Source: Anaerolineales bacterium (lineage in GTDB: Bacteria > Chloroflexota > Anaerolineae > Anaerolineales > UBA11579). From it: a DNA stretch of 64,000 bases. Positions 43,901 through 52,757 of the stretch are shown in pieces. The notes under the pieces are model-generated. The model did not search any database and was not told where the DNA came from. It saw only the letters and a program-made list of their open reading frames with translations. The position numbers and the translations under genes were made by a program. Positions within the stretch are counted from its first letter, which is position 1; every line of letters begins with the position of its first letter. The stretch covers positions 84,534 through 148,533 of the forward strand of contig JAHCIH010000003.1 in the NCBI GenBank assembly GCA_026129335.1, given 5' to 3'.

Positions 43901-43938
43901 CAAAAATCAGCCTGCGGCAAAGGGACGCGCAGGCTGAT
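43901..43938 (-). terminator. Intrinsic terminator between rplI and rodZ
   Basis: On the minus strand ATCAGCCTGCG pairs with CGCAGGCTGAT (43938-43906) and is followed by TTTTTG. It ends about 10 bases before the rodZ start, so rodZ depends on read-through or on a promoter overlapping the hairpin. Confidence 0.85.
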
Positions 43939-43975
43939 GTGTGAAGATGGAAAGGCCTGCCCTGTGGGCAGCGGC

Positions 43976-44617
43976 TTAGTTCCCCTCGGCGTCGGCGTCC
44001 TCACCAGAGGCTTCGGCGTCCAGCTCCTCGCTGGCTTCAGGTTCCTGGGCGGCGTCCGCAGCGGCTTCTTCAGCAGCGGTTTCGGCGGGTTCCTCGGCCG
44101 CAGCGATCGGCTGCTGGCCTTCGCTGGCCGCGGCCAGTTCTTCGGCGGCCACCATGTAGTTCTCGGGGTTCTCGCCCTCGCGGTACACGACCACATCGAA
44201 TTCGGGGATGATGTCCACTGTCAGGCGTACGGAGGCCTTGTGCAGGCCCAGCAGGCGCAGCGGCTGGATGTTGATCTGGCGCTTGTCCAGCTGCAGGCCG
44301 AGCTTCTCATTCAATTGGTCGGCCATCATCTGGGTGGTCACCGAGCCGTACAGCTTGCCGGTTTCGCCGGCACGGGCGGGGAAGAACAACTGCAGCCCGC
44401 TGAAGCGCTCGGCGACCAGCTTCATCTCGGTGTTCATTTGCTCGCGGCGCTTGCCCGCTTCGGCGCTGATCCGCTCGGCTTGTTTCAGGGCGCCCTTGGT
44501 GGCGGGCACCGCCAGGCCTTGCGGGATCAGAAAATTGCGGCCAAACCCGTTGGCTACCTTCTTCACATCGCCGGCGCGGCCCAGTTTGTATACGTCTTCA
44601 AGCAGTAAAACATCCAT
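43976..44617 (-). CDS. rplI: Ribosomal protein L9 with acidic C-terminal extension
   Basis: 213 aa, against about 150 in most bacteria. The normal L9 part is clear (MDVLLLEDVYKLGRAGDVKKVANGFGRNFLIPQGLAV; C-domain LFGSVT-like KLYGSVTTQMMADQL...KASVRLTVDIIPEFDVVV). After residue ~150 comes an acidic Glu/Ala-rich tail of about 60 residues (EELAAASEGQQ...EEPAETAAEEAAADAAQEP). AAGGAA lies before the ATG. Followed by the terminator at 43901-43938. Confidence 0.95.
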   Translation of the reverse strand: MDVLLLEDVYKLGRAGDVKKVANGFGRNFLIPQGLAVPATKGALKQAERISAEAGKRREQMNTEMKLVAERFSGLQLFFPARAGETGKLYGSVTTQMMADQLNEKLGLQLDKRQINIQPLRLLGLHKASVRLTVDIIPEFDVVVYREGENPENYMVAAEELAAASEGQQPIAAAEEPAETAAEEAAADAAQEPEASEELDAEASGEDADAEGN

Positions 44618-44720
44618 AATTCAAGAGTTCCTTGGTCCTCTGGGGCATTTCCGAGCCGGTATGCCCGGCGCAGGACGGCTGACATTCTACCAGAGCGCCG
44701 TACAAGCGTCAAACGGAGCG

Positions 44721-45878
44721 CTACGGCCGCGGGGTGGCCGTGGCCAGCAGCCCGTCCAGTATCCAGCCGTGTTCGTCCCGGTCGGGCATGTAGATGCGCA
44801 GCCACAGCCGCCCGCCGGCGCTGGCCGGCGGCTCCGGCAGCAGGTGCACCACGCTGCCGTTGAGCAGCGAGCGGATGATTTGCCCGGCTGGCTCCTCGCG
44901 CACGAAGGCGCCGTTGCTGTCGGGCACCGCAATGATCGCAATAATCGGCGCCGGGGTGGGGCTGGGGGTTGGCGTCAGCGTCGGCGTTTGGGATGGCGTG
45001 CTGGTCTGGCTGGGGCTGGGCGTGGGTGTGTGGCTGGCTGTGGGCGTCTGCGTGGGCGTGGGCGTGATGCTCGGCGTCAGCGTGGGCAGGCCCAGTCGGG
45101 CCCCGAAGACCGCTCCGGCTCCGCTTAGCAGCACGAAAGACAGCCCGGCGGCCAGCAATACCGCCGCCCCGATGGAGTAGCCCAGGAAATCGGGCGGGCG
45201 GAAGCCGGCCAGCGCCAGCCCCAGCGCGCCAGCCAGCACGGCCGCCGCCAGATGCAGGGCGAAGATGATCAGCCCATCGGGCCAGAGGAAATCGCCCCCG
45301 CCGCCCAGGCCGAAGCCGGCGGCGGCCAGCGGGGCGAACAGGCCGTAGGCCAACAGGGCGCTGGCCAGCTCGGCGCGTTCCCCGCGGGCCACTGCCGCGG
45401 CGGTCAGCGCGCCTGCAATCAAGATCAGCAGCAGGGGCAGCCAGCCGAAGCGCGTATGGGTCAGCGCCTGGTCGGGTGTGGCCCCGGCGGCGGCCAACCC
45501 GGCCAGCCAGCCCGCGGCCAGCACCAGGCCGCAGCCCAACAGCAGGGCGGTCAGGCCGCGGGCGAACTGCCGCGGAGCGCCCAGGGCAATGCCCAGCGCC
45601 GCGCCGGCCGCCGGCGTCATCAGCGGGGCGATCAGCGCACCGAGCAGCAGCAGGTAGGGCGCGTCCAGCAAATAGGCCAGGCCCATCACCGCGCCGGCGA
45701 ACAGGCTGTAAAGGAAGAAGTCCAGGCTGGGCGCCGCGCGGCCGGCCACGCGCTCCAGCGCCTGGGTGCGTTCGTCGCTGTCCAACGGGCCGAACAGGCT
45801 GCGCGCGTTCTGCCGCCGGCGGGCGGCAGGCAGCTGCGGGTCGTTGTCTGGTTGGGTTTCGATGGGCGGCAGGTTCAT
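44721..45878 (-). CDS. DUF389-like membrane protein with SH3-like C-terminal domain
   Basis: 385 aa. About seven to eight membrane helices from residue 50 to 255, with the DUF389-like segment YLLLLGALIAPLMTPAAGAALGIALG. Then a ~45-residue Thr/Pro/Ser linker (TPTPTQTPTASHTPTPSPSQ...) and an extracytoplasmic domain resembling SH3b (GAFVREEPAGQIIRSLLNGSVVHLL...WLRIYMPDRDEHGWI). Role unknown; the C-terminal part may bind wall material. The -10-like TATAAT on the minus strand (45909-45904) overlaps a similar element facing the other way. Confidence 0.75.
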   Translation of the reverse strand: MNLPPIETQPDNDPQLPAARRRQNARSLFGPLDSDERTQALERVAGRAAPSLDFFLYSLFAGAVMGLAYLLDAPYLLLLGALIAPLMTPAAGAALGIALGAPRQFARGLTALLLGCGLVLAAGWLAGLAAAGATPDQALTHTRFGWLPLLLILIAGALTAAAVARGERAELASALLAYGLFAPLAAAGFGLGGGGDFLWPDGLIIFALHLAAAVLAGALGLALAGFRPPDFLGYSIGAAVLLAAGLSFVLLSGAGAVFGARLGLPTLTPSITPTPTQTPTASHTPTPSPSQTSTPSQTPTLTPTPSPTPAPIIAIIAVPDSNGAFVREEPAGQIIRSLLNGSVVHLLPEPPASAGGRLWLRIYMPDRDEHGWILDGLLATATPRP

Positions 45879-45929
45879 TATCTACGGGCCGGGCTTGCGC
45901 GGTATTATACAGGCCGCACTTCCCGTCCG

Positions 45930-46913
45930 ATGAGAAACGCCTTCTATTCCTTGCTGTTTGTCCTCATTCTGCTGCTCTCCGCTTGCAGCGGCGGAGCGGC
46001 GACCCCGCCGCCCACGCCGGAGGTGCAAGCGGCCAGCCCCACCAGCCCGCCTTCGCCCACTGTGCAGTCCCTGCTGCTCCTGGTGACCCCGCCGGACGCC
46101 GACGCGACCCTGGCGGCGGCCGTGGCCGAGGTGGCCGCTGGCTATGCCGCCGGGCGCGGTATGGCCTTTGAGCAGCGCCAAATGCTGGATGTTGCGGCGA
46201 TGCCCGCCGAACTGGATACCTTGGTGGTGCTGGCTCCCGACCCCGGCGCGGCGGCTTTCGCAGCCGCGGCACCGGGTGTGCGCGTGGTGGCCGTGGGCTT
46301 CTCGCCAGCGGAGGGCGCCGCCAACCTCAGCGCCCTGCCGCTTGGCGGGGGCGGTGACAGGGCGGCGGCCTTCCTCGCCGGATACGTGGCCGCCATCACC
46401 GCGCCGGACTGGCGCGCCGGCGTGCTCTATTCCGCTGCCAGCCAGCACCTGGCGGCCGGCTTCGTCATCGGCGCCGAATACTTCTGCGGCGCATGCAACC
46501 CGGCCGGCCCTCCGAATGTGGACCTGCCAATGCGCGCCCAGGCCGACCCGGGCAACTGGCAGCCCGCAGCCGACGAACTGCTCTTTGGCGGCGTCCGCGT
46601 GGTCTACCTCACGCCGGAACTGGAGAACAGCGGCGCCGGCCAATATCTGGCCGGTTTCGGCGTGCTGCTGGTGGGCAGCGGCCCGCCGCCCGGCGACCTG
46701 ACCGCCAACTGGCTGGCCAGCGTGGGCGCAGACCCGCTGGCCGCCCTGCACCAGCAGCTGCCCGCGGCCCTCGCCGGCCAGCCCCTGCCGGACGCTTCCG
46801 GTGCGCTGGGCCTCAGCCACGTCAACCCGCAGTGGCTCAGCCAGGGCCGCCTGGAGCACATCGCCCTGATTGTCGCCGAGTTGGAGGACGGGGCGATTTC
46901 TTTGACTGAATAA
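45930..46913 (+). CDS. Divergent BMP/PnrA-like lipoprotein
   Basis: 327 aa from ATG 45930. Lipobox LLLSAC after MRNAFYSLLFVLILL. The fold resembles periplasmic nucleoside-binding BMP proteins (VVLAPDPGAAAFAAAAPGVRVVAVGFSP; AAAFLAGYVAAITAPDWRAGVLYS; HVNPQWLSQGRLEHIALIVAEL), but the residues that form the nucleoside pocket in the next gene are not obvious. Possibly an accessory or relaxed-specificity binding protein for the importer that follows; TATTAT lies at the expected -10 position. Confidence 0.65.
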   Translation: MRNAFYSLLFVLILLLSACSGGAATPPPTPEVQAASPTSPPSPTVQSLLLLVTPPDADATLAAAVAEVAAGYAAGRGMAFEQRQMLDVAAMPAELDTLVVLAPDPGAAAFAAAAPGVRVVAVGFSPAEGAANLSALPLGGGGDRAAAFLAGYVAAITAPDWRAGVLYSAASQHLAAGFVIGAEYFCGACNPAGPPNVDLPMRAQADPGNWQPAADELLFGGVRVVYLTPELENSGAGQYLAGFGVLLVGSGPPPGDLTANWLASVGADPLAALHQQLPAALAGQPLPDASGALGLSHVNPQWLSQGRLEHIALIVAELEDGAISLTE

Positions 46914-46955
46914 AGGGCATTTGACACCAAAATCTCCCGGCTGCGCCCTATTTTC

Positions 46956-46984
46956 TTGATTTGCGCTTGCTCTCGTGCTACACT
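46956..46984 (+). promoter_or_regulatory. Sigma70-type promoter for the BMP importer operon
   Basis: TTGATT (46956-46961), 17-base spacer, TACACT (46979-46984). The leader of about 70 bases ends in AGGAGGAAG before ATG 47060. Confidence 0.65.
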
Positions 46985-47059
46985 GGAGCCATCTTGTGGC
47001 GACTTCAATCTACCAGTTTGGCGTTTGCCACCCATGACATCTTCTAGGAGGAAGACTGT

Positions 47060-48064
47060 ATGCATAAGAAATTCTCTACCCTGCTTGCCCTGACTGCGGG
47101 CCTGGCGCTGGTTCTGGCCGCCTGTAGCGGGGGAGCAGCCCCCGGTTCGGCCGATTTCCTGGCTTGCCAGGTAACCGACACCGGCGGCATCGACGATGCC
47201 TCTTTCAACCAGACCGCTTGGGCTGGTGTGGAAATGGCGGTCGCTCAGTTGGGCGTTGAAGGCTCGTTTGTTGAATCCAACGAACAGGCCGACTATGAAC
47301 CCAACATCAACGCAATGATCGAACAAGGCTGCGATCTGATCATCACCGTCGGCTTCCTGATGGGTGATGCCACCGCCGCCGCCGCCACGGCCAATCCGGA
47401 CCAGGCCTTCGGCATCATCGACTTTGCCTACGACCCGGCCTTCTCGAACGTCACCGGCCACGTCTTTGCGACTGACCAGGCTGCTTTCCTGGCTGGCTAC
47501 CACGCTGCAGCCAGCACGCAGACCGGCGCGGTGGGTACCTTCGGCGGTATCAACATTCCGCCCGTGACCGTGTTCATGGATGGCTTCTGGTACGGCGTGC
47601 AGTACTACAACAACGAGAACGGCACGAACGTGCAGGTGCTCGGTTGGGATCCTGCCGCCCAAGATGGCCTCTTCACCGGCAACTTCGACTCGCTGGATGA
47701 CGGCCGTGCCTTCGCTGAGAGCCTGATGGATGAAGGCGCCGACATCATCATGCCGGTGGCCGGCCCCGTTGGCCTCGGTTCCGCGGCTGCCATTCAGGAG
47801 CGCGGCAATGCCTGGCTGATCGGTGTGGACAGCGACTGGACCCAGACCGCTCCGGAATATGCCGGCATCATCCTCAACTCGGTGCTCAAGAACATGAACC
47901 AGACTGTGTTCCAGCATATCGAGAGCGCCCTTGGCGGCAGCAGCCCCGGCCCCCTGATGGTCGGTACGCTGGAGAATGACGGCGTTGGTGTGGCCACCAG
48001 CTTCGCCAACATGCAGGCCCTGATCGACGGCATTGTCGCCGGCGACATTCAGACTGCCCCCTAA
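47060..48064 (+). CDS. BMP-family nucleoside-binding lipoprotein
   Basis: 334 aa. Lipobox LVLAAC. PnrA/BmpA-type motifs: TDTGGIDDASFNQTAWAGVE, LIITVGFLMGDATAAAA, GIIDFAYD, HVFATDQAAFLAGYHAA, GTFGGINIPPVTVFMDGFWYGVQYYN and VGVDSDWTQ. Captures purine nucleosides outside the membrane for the ABC importer encoded downstream. A terminator separates it from the ATPase gene, a common way to make more binding protein than transporter. Confidence 0.93.
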   Translation: MHKKFSTLLALTAGLALVLAACSGGAAPGSADFLACQVTDTGGIDDASFNQTAWAGVEMAVAQLGVEGSFVESNEQADYEPNINAMIEQGCDLIITVGFLMGDATAAAATANPDQAFGIIDFAYDPAFSNVTGHVFATDQAAFLAGYHAAASTQTGAVGTFGGINIPPVTVFMDGFWYGVQYYNNENGTNVQVLGWDPAAQDGLFTGNFDSLDDGRAFAESLMDEGADIIMPVAGPVGLGSAAAIQERGNAWLIGVDSDWTQTAPEYAGIILNSVLKNMNQTVFQHIESALGGSSPGPLMVGTLENDGVGVATSFANMQALIDGIVAGDIQTAP

Positions 48065-48084
48065 GCTACAGTTTCACTCTGTTC

Positions 48085-48118
48085 AAAAAAGAGCCGGGCA
48101 TGCCCGGCTCTTTTTTTT
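48085..48118 (+). terminator. Intrinsic terminator after the binding-protein gene
   Basis: AAAAAAGAGCCGGGCA/TGCCCGGCTCTTTTTT, a 16-bp stem with no unpaired loop bases (48085-48116), followed by T residues. Partial read-through would set the ratio of binding protein to ATPase/permeases. Confidence 0.92.
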
Positions 48119-48208
48119 GCCGCATCCCTCGGCGCAACCCCGCCGGCAATATCGCCGCGGGGCTCATGGTAGAATGCCGGAGACGACCAGCCCCCACCGA
48201 GGTTGCCC

Positions 48209-49753
48209 ATGCCCCCAGTGCTTGAATTGCGAAACATCACCAAACGCTTCCCCGGTGTATTGGCCAACGACCGCATCAATTTAACTTTGAACCAAGGGGA
48301 AATCCACGCTCTGCTCGGCGAAAACGGGGCGGGCAAAACCACCTTAATGAATATTCTGTACGGCCTGTATCAGCCCGATGAAGGCGAGATCTTCATCAAC
48401 GGGCAGCAGGTCCAGGTGCATTCGCCCACCGACGCGATCAACGCCGGCGTCGGCATGGTGCACCAGCATTTCATGCTCATCCCCGTCTTCACCGTCACCG
48501 AGAACGTGATGCTGGGCGACGAGAGCGTCAAAGTCGCCGGCGTGTTGGACCGCCAGGCGGCTGCGGAGCGCATCCGTGAGATTTCCAGCGCCTATGGCCT
48601 GGCGGTCAACCCGGACGATTATGTGCGCGACCTGCCGGTGGGCGGCCAGCAGCGCGTCGAGATCATCAAGCTGCTCTATCGCGAGGCGGATATCCTCATT
48701 TTGGATGAGCCCACCGCGGTGCTCACTCCCCAGGAAGCCGACGACCTGTTCAAGATTATGCACTCGCTCACCGAGCGCGGCAAATCGATCATCTTCATCA
48801 CCCACAAACTGCGCGAGGTGCTGGATATTGCCGACCGCATCACTGTGATCCGCCGCGGCAAGATGGTCGGCTCCACCACGCCCAAGCAAGCCAACCAGAG
48901 CAAGCTGGCCGCCATGATGGTGGGCCGCGAAGTGGACCTTAGCGTGCACAAGAAGGCCGCCAAACCCGGTGAAGCCGTGTTGGCCGTACAGAATTTGCAA
49001 GTGGCCGATGACCGCGGCCAAGTCGCCGTGGACGGCGTCTCGTTTACCGTGCAAGCTGGAGAAGTGCTGGGCGTTGCCGGCGTGCAAGGCAACGGCCAGA
49101 CCGAACTGGTCGAGTCAATCACCGGGCTGCGCCCCGCGCAGGGCGGCAGCGTGCGCTTGTTGGGCGAAGAGATCACCCACGCCGACCCACGGCGGATCAC
49201 CGAGTTGGGCAGCGCCCACATCCCCGAAGACCGCCAGCGTGATGGCTTGGTGCTCAACTTCCCCGTGGCGGACAATCTGGTGCTCAACACCTATTACCAG
49301 GAGCCCTTCTCCAAGGGCGCTGTTTTGCAGCAAGAGGCTATTTTGGAAACTGCTCGCCAGCGCGTGACCAATTTCGATATCCGCACCCCCAGCGCCGAGA
49401 CTCGCGCCGGTTCGCTCTCCGGCGGCAACCAGCAAAAAGTGATTGTGGCCCGCGAGCTGTCCCGCCCGGTCAAGCTGGTGGTCGCATCTCAGCCCACCCG
49501 CGGCCTGGATGTCGGCTCCATCGAATACATCCACGGCCGCCTGATTGAGAGCCGCGACCAGGGCGTGGCCGTGCTGCTGGTCTCCTCCGAACTGGACGAG
49601 ATCATGCAGCTTTCCGACCGGATTGCGGTGATGTATCGCGGCAAGATCGTCGACGTGCTGCCGGCCAAGGGCGCCAGCAAGGAAAAGATCGGCCTGTTGA
49701 TGGCCGGCGTGCTGGACAAAGCCAAGGGTGGCAAAACCCGCAAGGATGCCTGA
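48209..49753 (+). CDS. Nucleoside ABC importer, double ATPase subunit
   Basis: 514 aa from ATG 48209 (a TTG two codons earlier is less likely). Two ABC domains: the first with GENGAGKTT, LPVGGQQRVEI and ILILDEPTAVLTPQE; the second with the altered Walker A GVQGNGQTE, SLSGGNQQKV and VASQPTRGLDVGS, as usual in ribose/nucleoside-type importers. Pairs with the two permeases that follow (spacings 2 and 2 bases). Confidence 0.94.
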   Translation: MPPVLELRNITKRFPGVLANDRINLTLNQGEIHALLGENGAGKTTLMNILYGLYQPDEGEIFINGQQVQVHSPTDAINAGVGMVHQHFMLIPVFTVTENVMLGDESVKVAGVLDRQAAAERIREISSAYGLAVNPDDYVRDLPVGGQQRVEIIKLLYREADILILDEPTAVLTPQEADDLFKIMHSLTERGKSIIFITHKLREVLDIADRITVIRRGKMVGSTTPKQANQSKLAAMMVGREVDLSVHKKAAKPGEAVLAVQNLQVADDRGQVAVDGVSFTVQAGEVLGVAGVQGNGQTELVESITGLRPAQGGSVRLLGEEITHADPRRITELGSAHIPEDRQRDGLVLNFPVADNLVLNTYYQEPFSKGAVLQQEAILETARQRVTNFDIRTPSAETRAGSLSGGNQQKVIVARELSRPVKLVVASQPTRGLDVGSIEYIHGRLIESRDQGVAVLLVSSELDEIMQLSDRIAVMYRGKIVDVLPAKGASKEKIGLLMAGVLDKAKGGKTRKDA

Positions 49754-49755
49754 GG

Positions 49756-51012
49756 ATGGCGAAAAAAGAGACCAAGACCAAAGCACCCGCTGACAAGAAG
49801 AAAAACGCCTTCGGCATCTTCCTCGAGGAGTTGACCCGCGGTTCGCTGCTGATCCCCGTGCTGGCGATCGTCTCCGGTCTGCTGCTCGGCGGCCTGATCG
49901 TCGCCGTGACCACCGAGAGTGTTTACACGGCCTGGTCGCGCTCTCCGCTGGAAGCGATTGGCACGGGGATCGATGCCGCGCTGCGTTCTTATCGCGCGCT
50001 GTTCAATGGCTCCATCGGCAACCCCGAACGGATTGTCGATGCTCTGGCCAGCGGCGAGGCGGCCGCCATCCGGCGGGCTTTCAATCCCTTTTTGGAGAGC
50101 CTGACCAAGTCGGTGCCTTATATCTTCGCCGGCTTGGCGGTGGCGCTCGGCTTCCGCGCTGGCCTGTTCAACATTGGCGCCGAGGGCCAGCTTTTTATCG
50201 GCGCGATCACATCGGTCTATGTCGGCTTTGCCTTCACCGGCCTGCCGGCCATCATCCATGTTCCCCTGGCTTTGGGGGCGGGGGCGCTGGGCGGGGCGTT
50301 GTGGGGCTTCATTCCCGGGTTGCTTAAAGCCAAAACCGGCGGCCACGAAGTGATCAACACGATCATGATGAACTATATTGCTTTCCGCCTCAGTGAGTAC
50401 CTGCTGCGCGGCCCGCTGCAGCGCCCGGACACCACCAACCCGATCAGCCCGTTTATCGAAGCCAGCGCTCAGCTGCCCCGTTTTTTCGATAGCCCCATTC
50501 GTTTCCATCTCGGCTTTTTTATCGCCCTGGCCGCCGCCTATGGCGTCTATTGGCTGCTGTTCAAAACCCGCCTCGGCTTCGAACTGCGCACGGTGGGCGC
50601 CAACCCCAACGCAGCGCGCTACGCCGGCATGAACATCGTGCTGGTCACCGTGCTGGCGATGAGCCTCTCCGGCGCGCTGGCCGGCCTGGCCGGCGCCAAC
50701 GAGGTGCTCGGCGTCAACTACACCCTGGCCCCCGCGTTCTCCTCCGGCTACGGCTTCGACAGCATTGCCCTGGCCCTGATTGGCAAGAGCCACCCGGTAG
50801 GGGTGGTGTTGGCCGCGCTGCTCTTCGGCACGCTGCGCAATGGCGCGCTGCAGATGCAGATCGCCGCCAATGTGCCGGTGGACATCATTTCGGTGATGCA
50901 GGCGCTGATCCTGGCCTTCATCGCCGCCCCGGCGATCATTCGCACTATTTACCGGCTGCGCACCCCTGAGCACCAGGATGACGAGCTGCATGTGCGCGGC
51001 TGGGGAGGTTGA
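49756..51012 (+). CDS. Nucleoside ABC importer permease (first)
   Basis: 418 aa. A Lys-rich N-terminus (MAKKETKTKAPADKKKN), then about ten helices. Family segments: FAGLAVALGFRAGLFNIGAEGQLFIGAI, GGHEVINTIMMNYIAFRLSEYLL, FELRTVGANPNAARYAGMN and GVVLAALLFGTLRNG. This is the NupB/YufP-type permease. Confidence 0.93.
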   Translation: MAKKETKTKAPADKKKNAFGIFLEELTRGSLLIPVLAIVSGLLLGGLIVAVTTESVYTAWSRSPLEAIGTGIDAALRSYRALFNGSIGNPERIVDALASGEAAAIRRAFNPFLESLTKSVPYIFAGLAVALGFRAGLFNIGAEGQLFIGAITSVYVGFAFTGLPAIIHVPLALGAGALGGALWGFIPGLLKAKTGGHEVINTIMMNYIAFRLSEYLLRGPLQRPDTTNPISPFIEASAQLPRFFDSPIRFHLGFFIALAAAYGVYWLLFKTRLGFELRTVGANPNAARYAGMNIVLVTVLAMSLSGALAGLAGANEVLGVNYTLAPAFSSGYGFDSIALALIGKSHPVGVVLAALLFGTLRNGALQMQIAANVPVDIISVMQALILAFIAAPAIIRTIYRLRTPEHQDDELHVRGWGG

Positions 51013-51014
51013 GC

Positions 51015-52289
51015 ATGAGCAACCAGGCTGCCACACTGCAATCCGCCGCCGAGTACGGCACGCCCACCCGACGCCGGGTGATGGGGCTGGTTTTCCTGGC
51101 CCTGGCTGGGGCGATATGGTTCTTGTTTGCCAACACCACCCAAGCCGGGGTGGCCACCACCTTCACACTCAACCCCGGCGGCAGCCAGGCCAACTTCCCC
51201 AACCTGGTCTTCGACACGCTGCCGCTGCTGCACGCCCTGGCTTTCGCCTGCGCGCTGATCGGCGCTTTCCAGTTGGTGCGCGGCTTCGGCAAGCGCACCA
51301 ACGCCGTTCTCGGCCTGGTGGCGGCGCTGTTCATCTTCGCCTTCCTCTCGTGGGTGGCATCTGGCGCTTCATTGAACCTGGCCGGGCTACTGCGCGCCAC
51401 GCTGATCCGTGCCGTGCCGATCACCCTGGGCGCTCTCTCCGGCATCCTTTGCGAGCGCGCCGGCGTGGTCAACATCGCCATCGAGGGCATGATGCTCACC
51501 GGGGCGATGGTGGCGGCCATCTTCGGCAGCCTCTACGGCCTCTGGGTGGGCCTGCTGGCCGGCGTGCTGGCTGGCGGCTTGTTGGCGGCAGTGCACGCGG
51601 TGCTCTCGATCAAGTACAAGACCGACCAGATCGTTTCCGGCACGGTGATCAACATCTTCTCCATCGGCATCACCTCGTTCATCTCGGCCAAGTTCCTGGC
51701 CCGCTATCGCTTCCTGAACAACCCGGGCATCTTCCCCGATATCCAAATCCCCGGCCTGGTGGATATCCCCTTCATCGGCCCGATCGTTTTTTCGCACAAC
51801 ATTTTCTTCTTCGGTCTGATCATCTTCCTAACCCTGCTGCACTTCGGCCTGTTCTTCACCCGCTGGGGCTTGCGCCACCGCGCGGTGGGCGAGCACCCCA
51901 AGGCGGCGGACACGCTGGGCATCAACGTTTTTAAGACCCGCTACACGGCGGTGATCCTGGGCGGCATGATGGCCGGCTTCGGCGGCGCCTACTTCACCCT
52001 GGGCTCGGTGGGCCGCTTCGACGAAGTGATGACCGCTGGCCGCGGCTTCATCGGCCTGGCAGCGATGATCTTCGGCAACTGGAACCCCTTCGGCGCTTTC
52101 GGGGCTGGCCTGCTCTTCGGCTTCGCCGATATGCTCGCCGCCCGGCTGGCCATCCTCGGCGTACGTGTGCCCTCCGAGTTCCTATTGATGGCGCCCTACA
52201 TCGCCACCATGATCGTGTTGGCCGGCGTGGTCGGCCGCGGCCAAATGCCCGCCGCCGACGGCCAGCCCTACGAGAAGGAAGGCCACTAG
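51015..52289 (+). CDS. Nucleoside ABC importer permease (second)
   Basis: 424 aa from ATG 51015. About ten helices. ITLGALSGILCERAGVVNIAIEGMMLTGAM, TDQIVSGTVINIFSIGITSF, WGLRHRAVGEHPKAADTLGIN and GFIGLAAMIFGNWNPFGAF identify the NupC/YufQ-type permease. An extra N-terminal hydrophobic portion (GLVFLALAGAIWFLFA) precedes the core. Confidence 0.93.
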   Translation: MSNQAATLQSAAEYGTPTRRRVMGLVFLALAGAIWFLFANTTQAGVATTFTLNPGGSQANFPNLVFDTLPLLHALAFACALIGAFQLVRGFGKRTNAVLGLVAALFIFAFLSWVASGASLNLAGLLRATLIRAVPITLGALSGILCERAGVVNIAIEGMMLTGAMVAAIFGSLYGLWVGLLAGVLAGGLLAAVHAVLSIKYKTDQIVSGTVINIFSIGITSFISAKFLARYRFLNNPGIFPDIQIPGLVDIPFIGPIVFSHNIFFFGLIIFLTLLHFGLFFTRWGLRHRAVGEHPKAADTLGINVFKTRYTAVILGGMMAGFGGAYFTLGSVGRFDEVMTAGRGFIGLAAMIFGNWNPFGAFGAGLLFGFADMLAARLAILGVRVPSEFLLMAPYIATMIVLAGVVGRGQMPAADGQPYEKEGH

Positions 52290-52302
52290 CTACATACGCC
52301 CT

Positions 52303-52358
52303 CTAACCACAAGGCACAAAGGCCACAAAAGCAAAAAACTTTGTGTCTTTGTGGTTAG
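52303..52358. repeat. CTAACCACAA...TTGTGGTTAG inverted repeat
   Basis: CTAACCACAAGGCACAAAG (52303-52321) pairs, with small mismatches, with CTTTGTGTCTTTGTGGTTAG (52339-52358). The right arm resembles the cluster at 18153-18181. Located between the importer operon and the DUF4260 gene. Confidence 0.7.
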
Positions 52359-52382
52359 TTGACTCTTTTTCCGGGAGTTACC

Positions 52383-52754
52383 ATGAAGAACCTATTACGC
52401 CTTGAAGAATTGGCTCTCTTTGCTTTGGGATTGGCTGCCTATACTCAGACCGGCCTCGGCTGGGGCTGGTTCCTGCTGCTGCTCTTCGCGCCAGACCTGG
52501 GCGCGTTGGGCTACCTGCTTAACCCGCGCACCGGCGCATTTACCTACAACCTCACCCACCATCGCGGTCTGGCCGTGCTGCTCTACCTGGCCGGCCATTG
52601 GCTGGGCCAGCCGGTCCTCGTGCTGGCTGGCGTGATCATCTTCACCCACGCCGCGCTGGATCGCATGCTGGGCTATGGCCTCAAGTACCCGGATTCATTC
52701 CAAAATACGCACCTCGGCCCCATCGGGCGGGCGCGCCAGCAGCAGGAGTCCTGA
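52383..52754 (+). CDS. DUF4260 family membrane protein
   Basis: 123 aa from ATG 52383, GGGAG upstream. Three to four hydrophobic segments (LALFALGLAAYTQTG, WGWFLLLLFAPDLGALGYLL, GLAVLLYLAGHWLG, VLVLAGVIIFTHAALDRMLGYGLKY). FAPDLGALGYLLNPRTGA.TYN..HH and HAALDRMLGYGLKYPDSFQNTHLG are DUF4260 hallmarks. Function unknown. Its stop lies 3 bases before the probable ABC-F start. Confidence 0.9.
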   Translation: MKNLLRLEELALFALGLAAYTQTGLGWGWFLLLLFAPDLGALGYLLNPRTGAFTYNLTHHRGLAVLLYLAGHWLGQPVLVLAGVIIFTHAALDRMLGYGLKYPDSFQNTHLGPIGRARQQQES

Positions 52755-52757
52755 GCG

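Noticed and set aside
45252-45929. N-terminal extension of the BMP-like gene upstream of 45930
   Set aside because: Gln/Ala/Gly-rich antisense of the DUF389-like gene; a signal peptide with lipobox starts exactly at ATG 45930.
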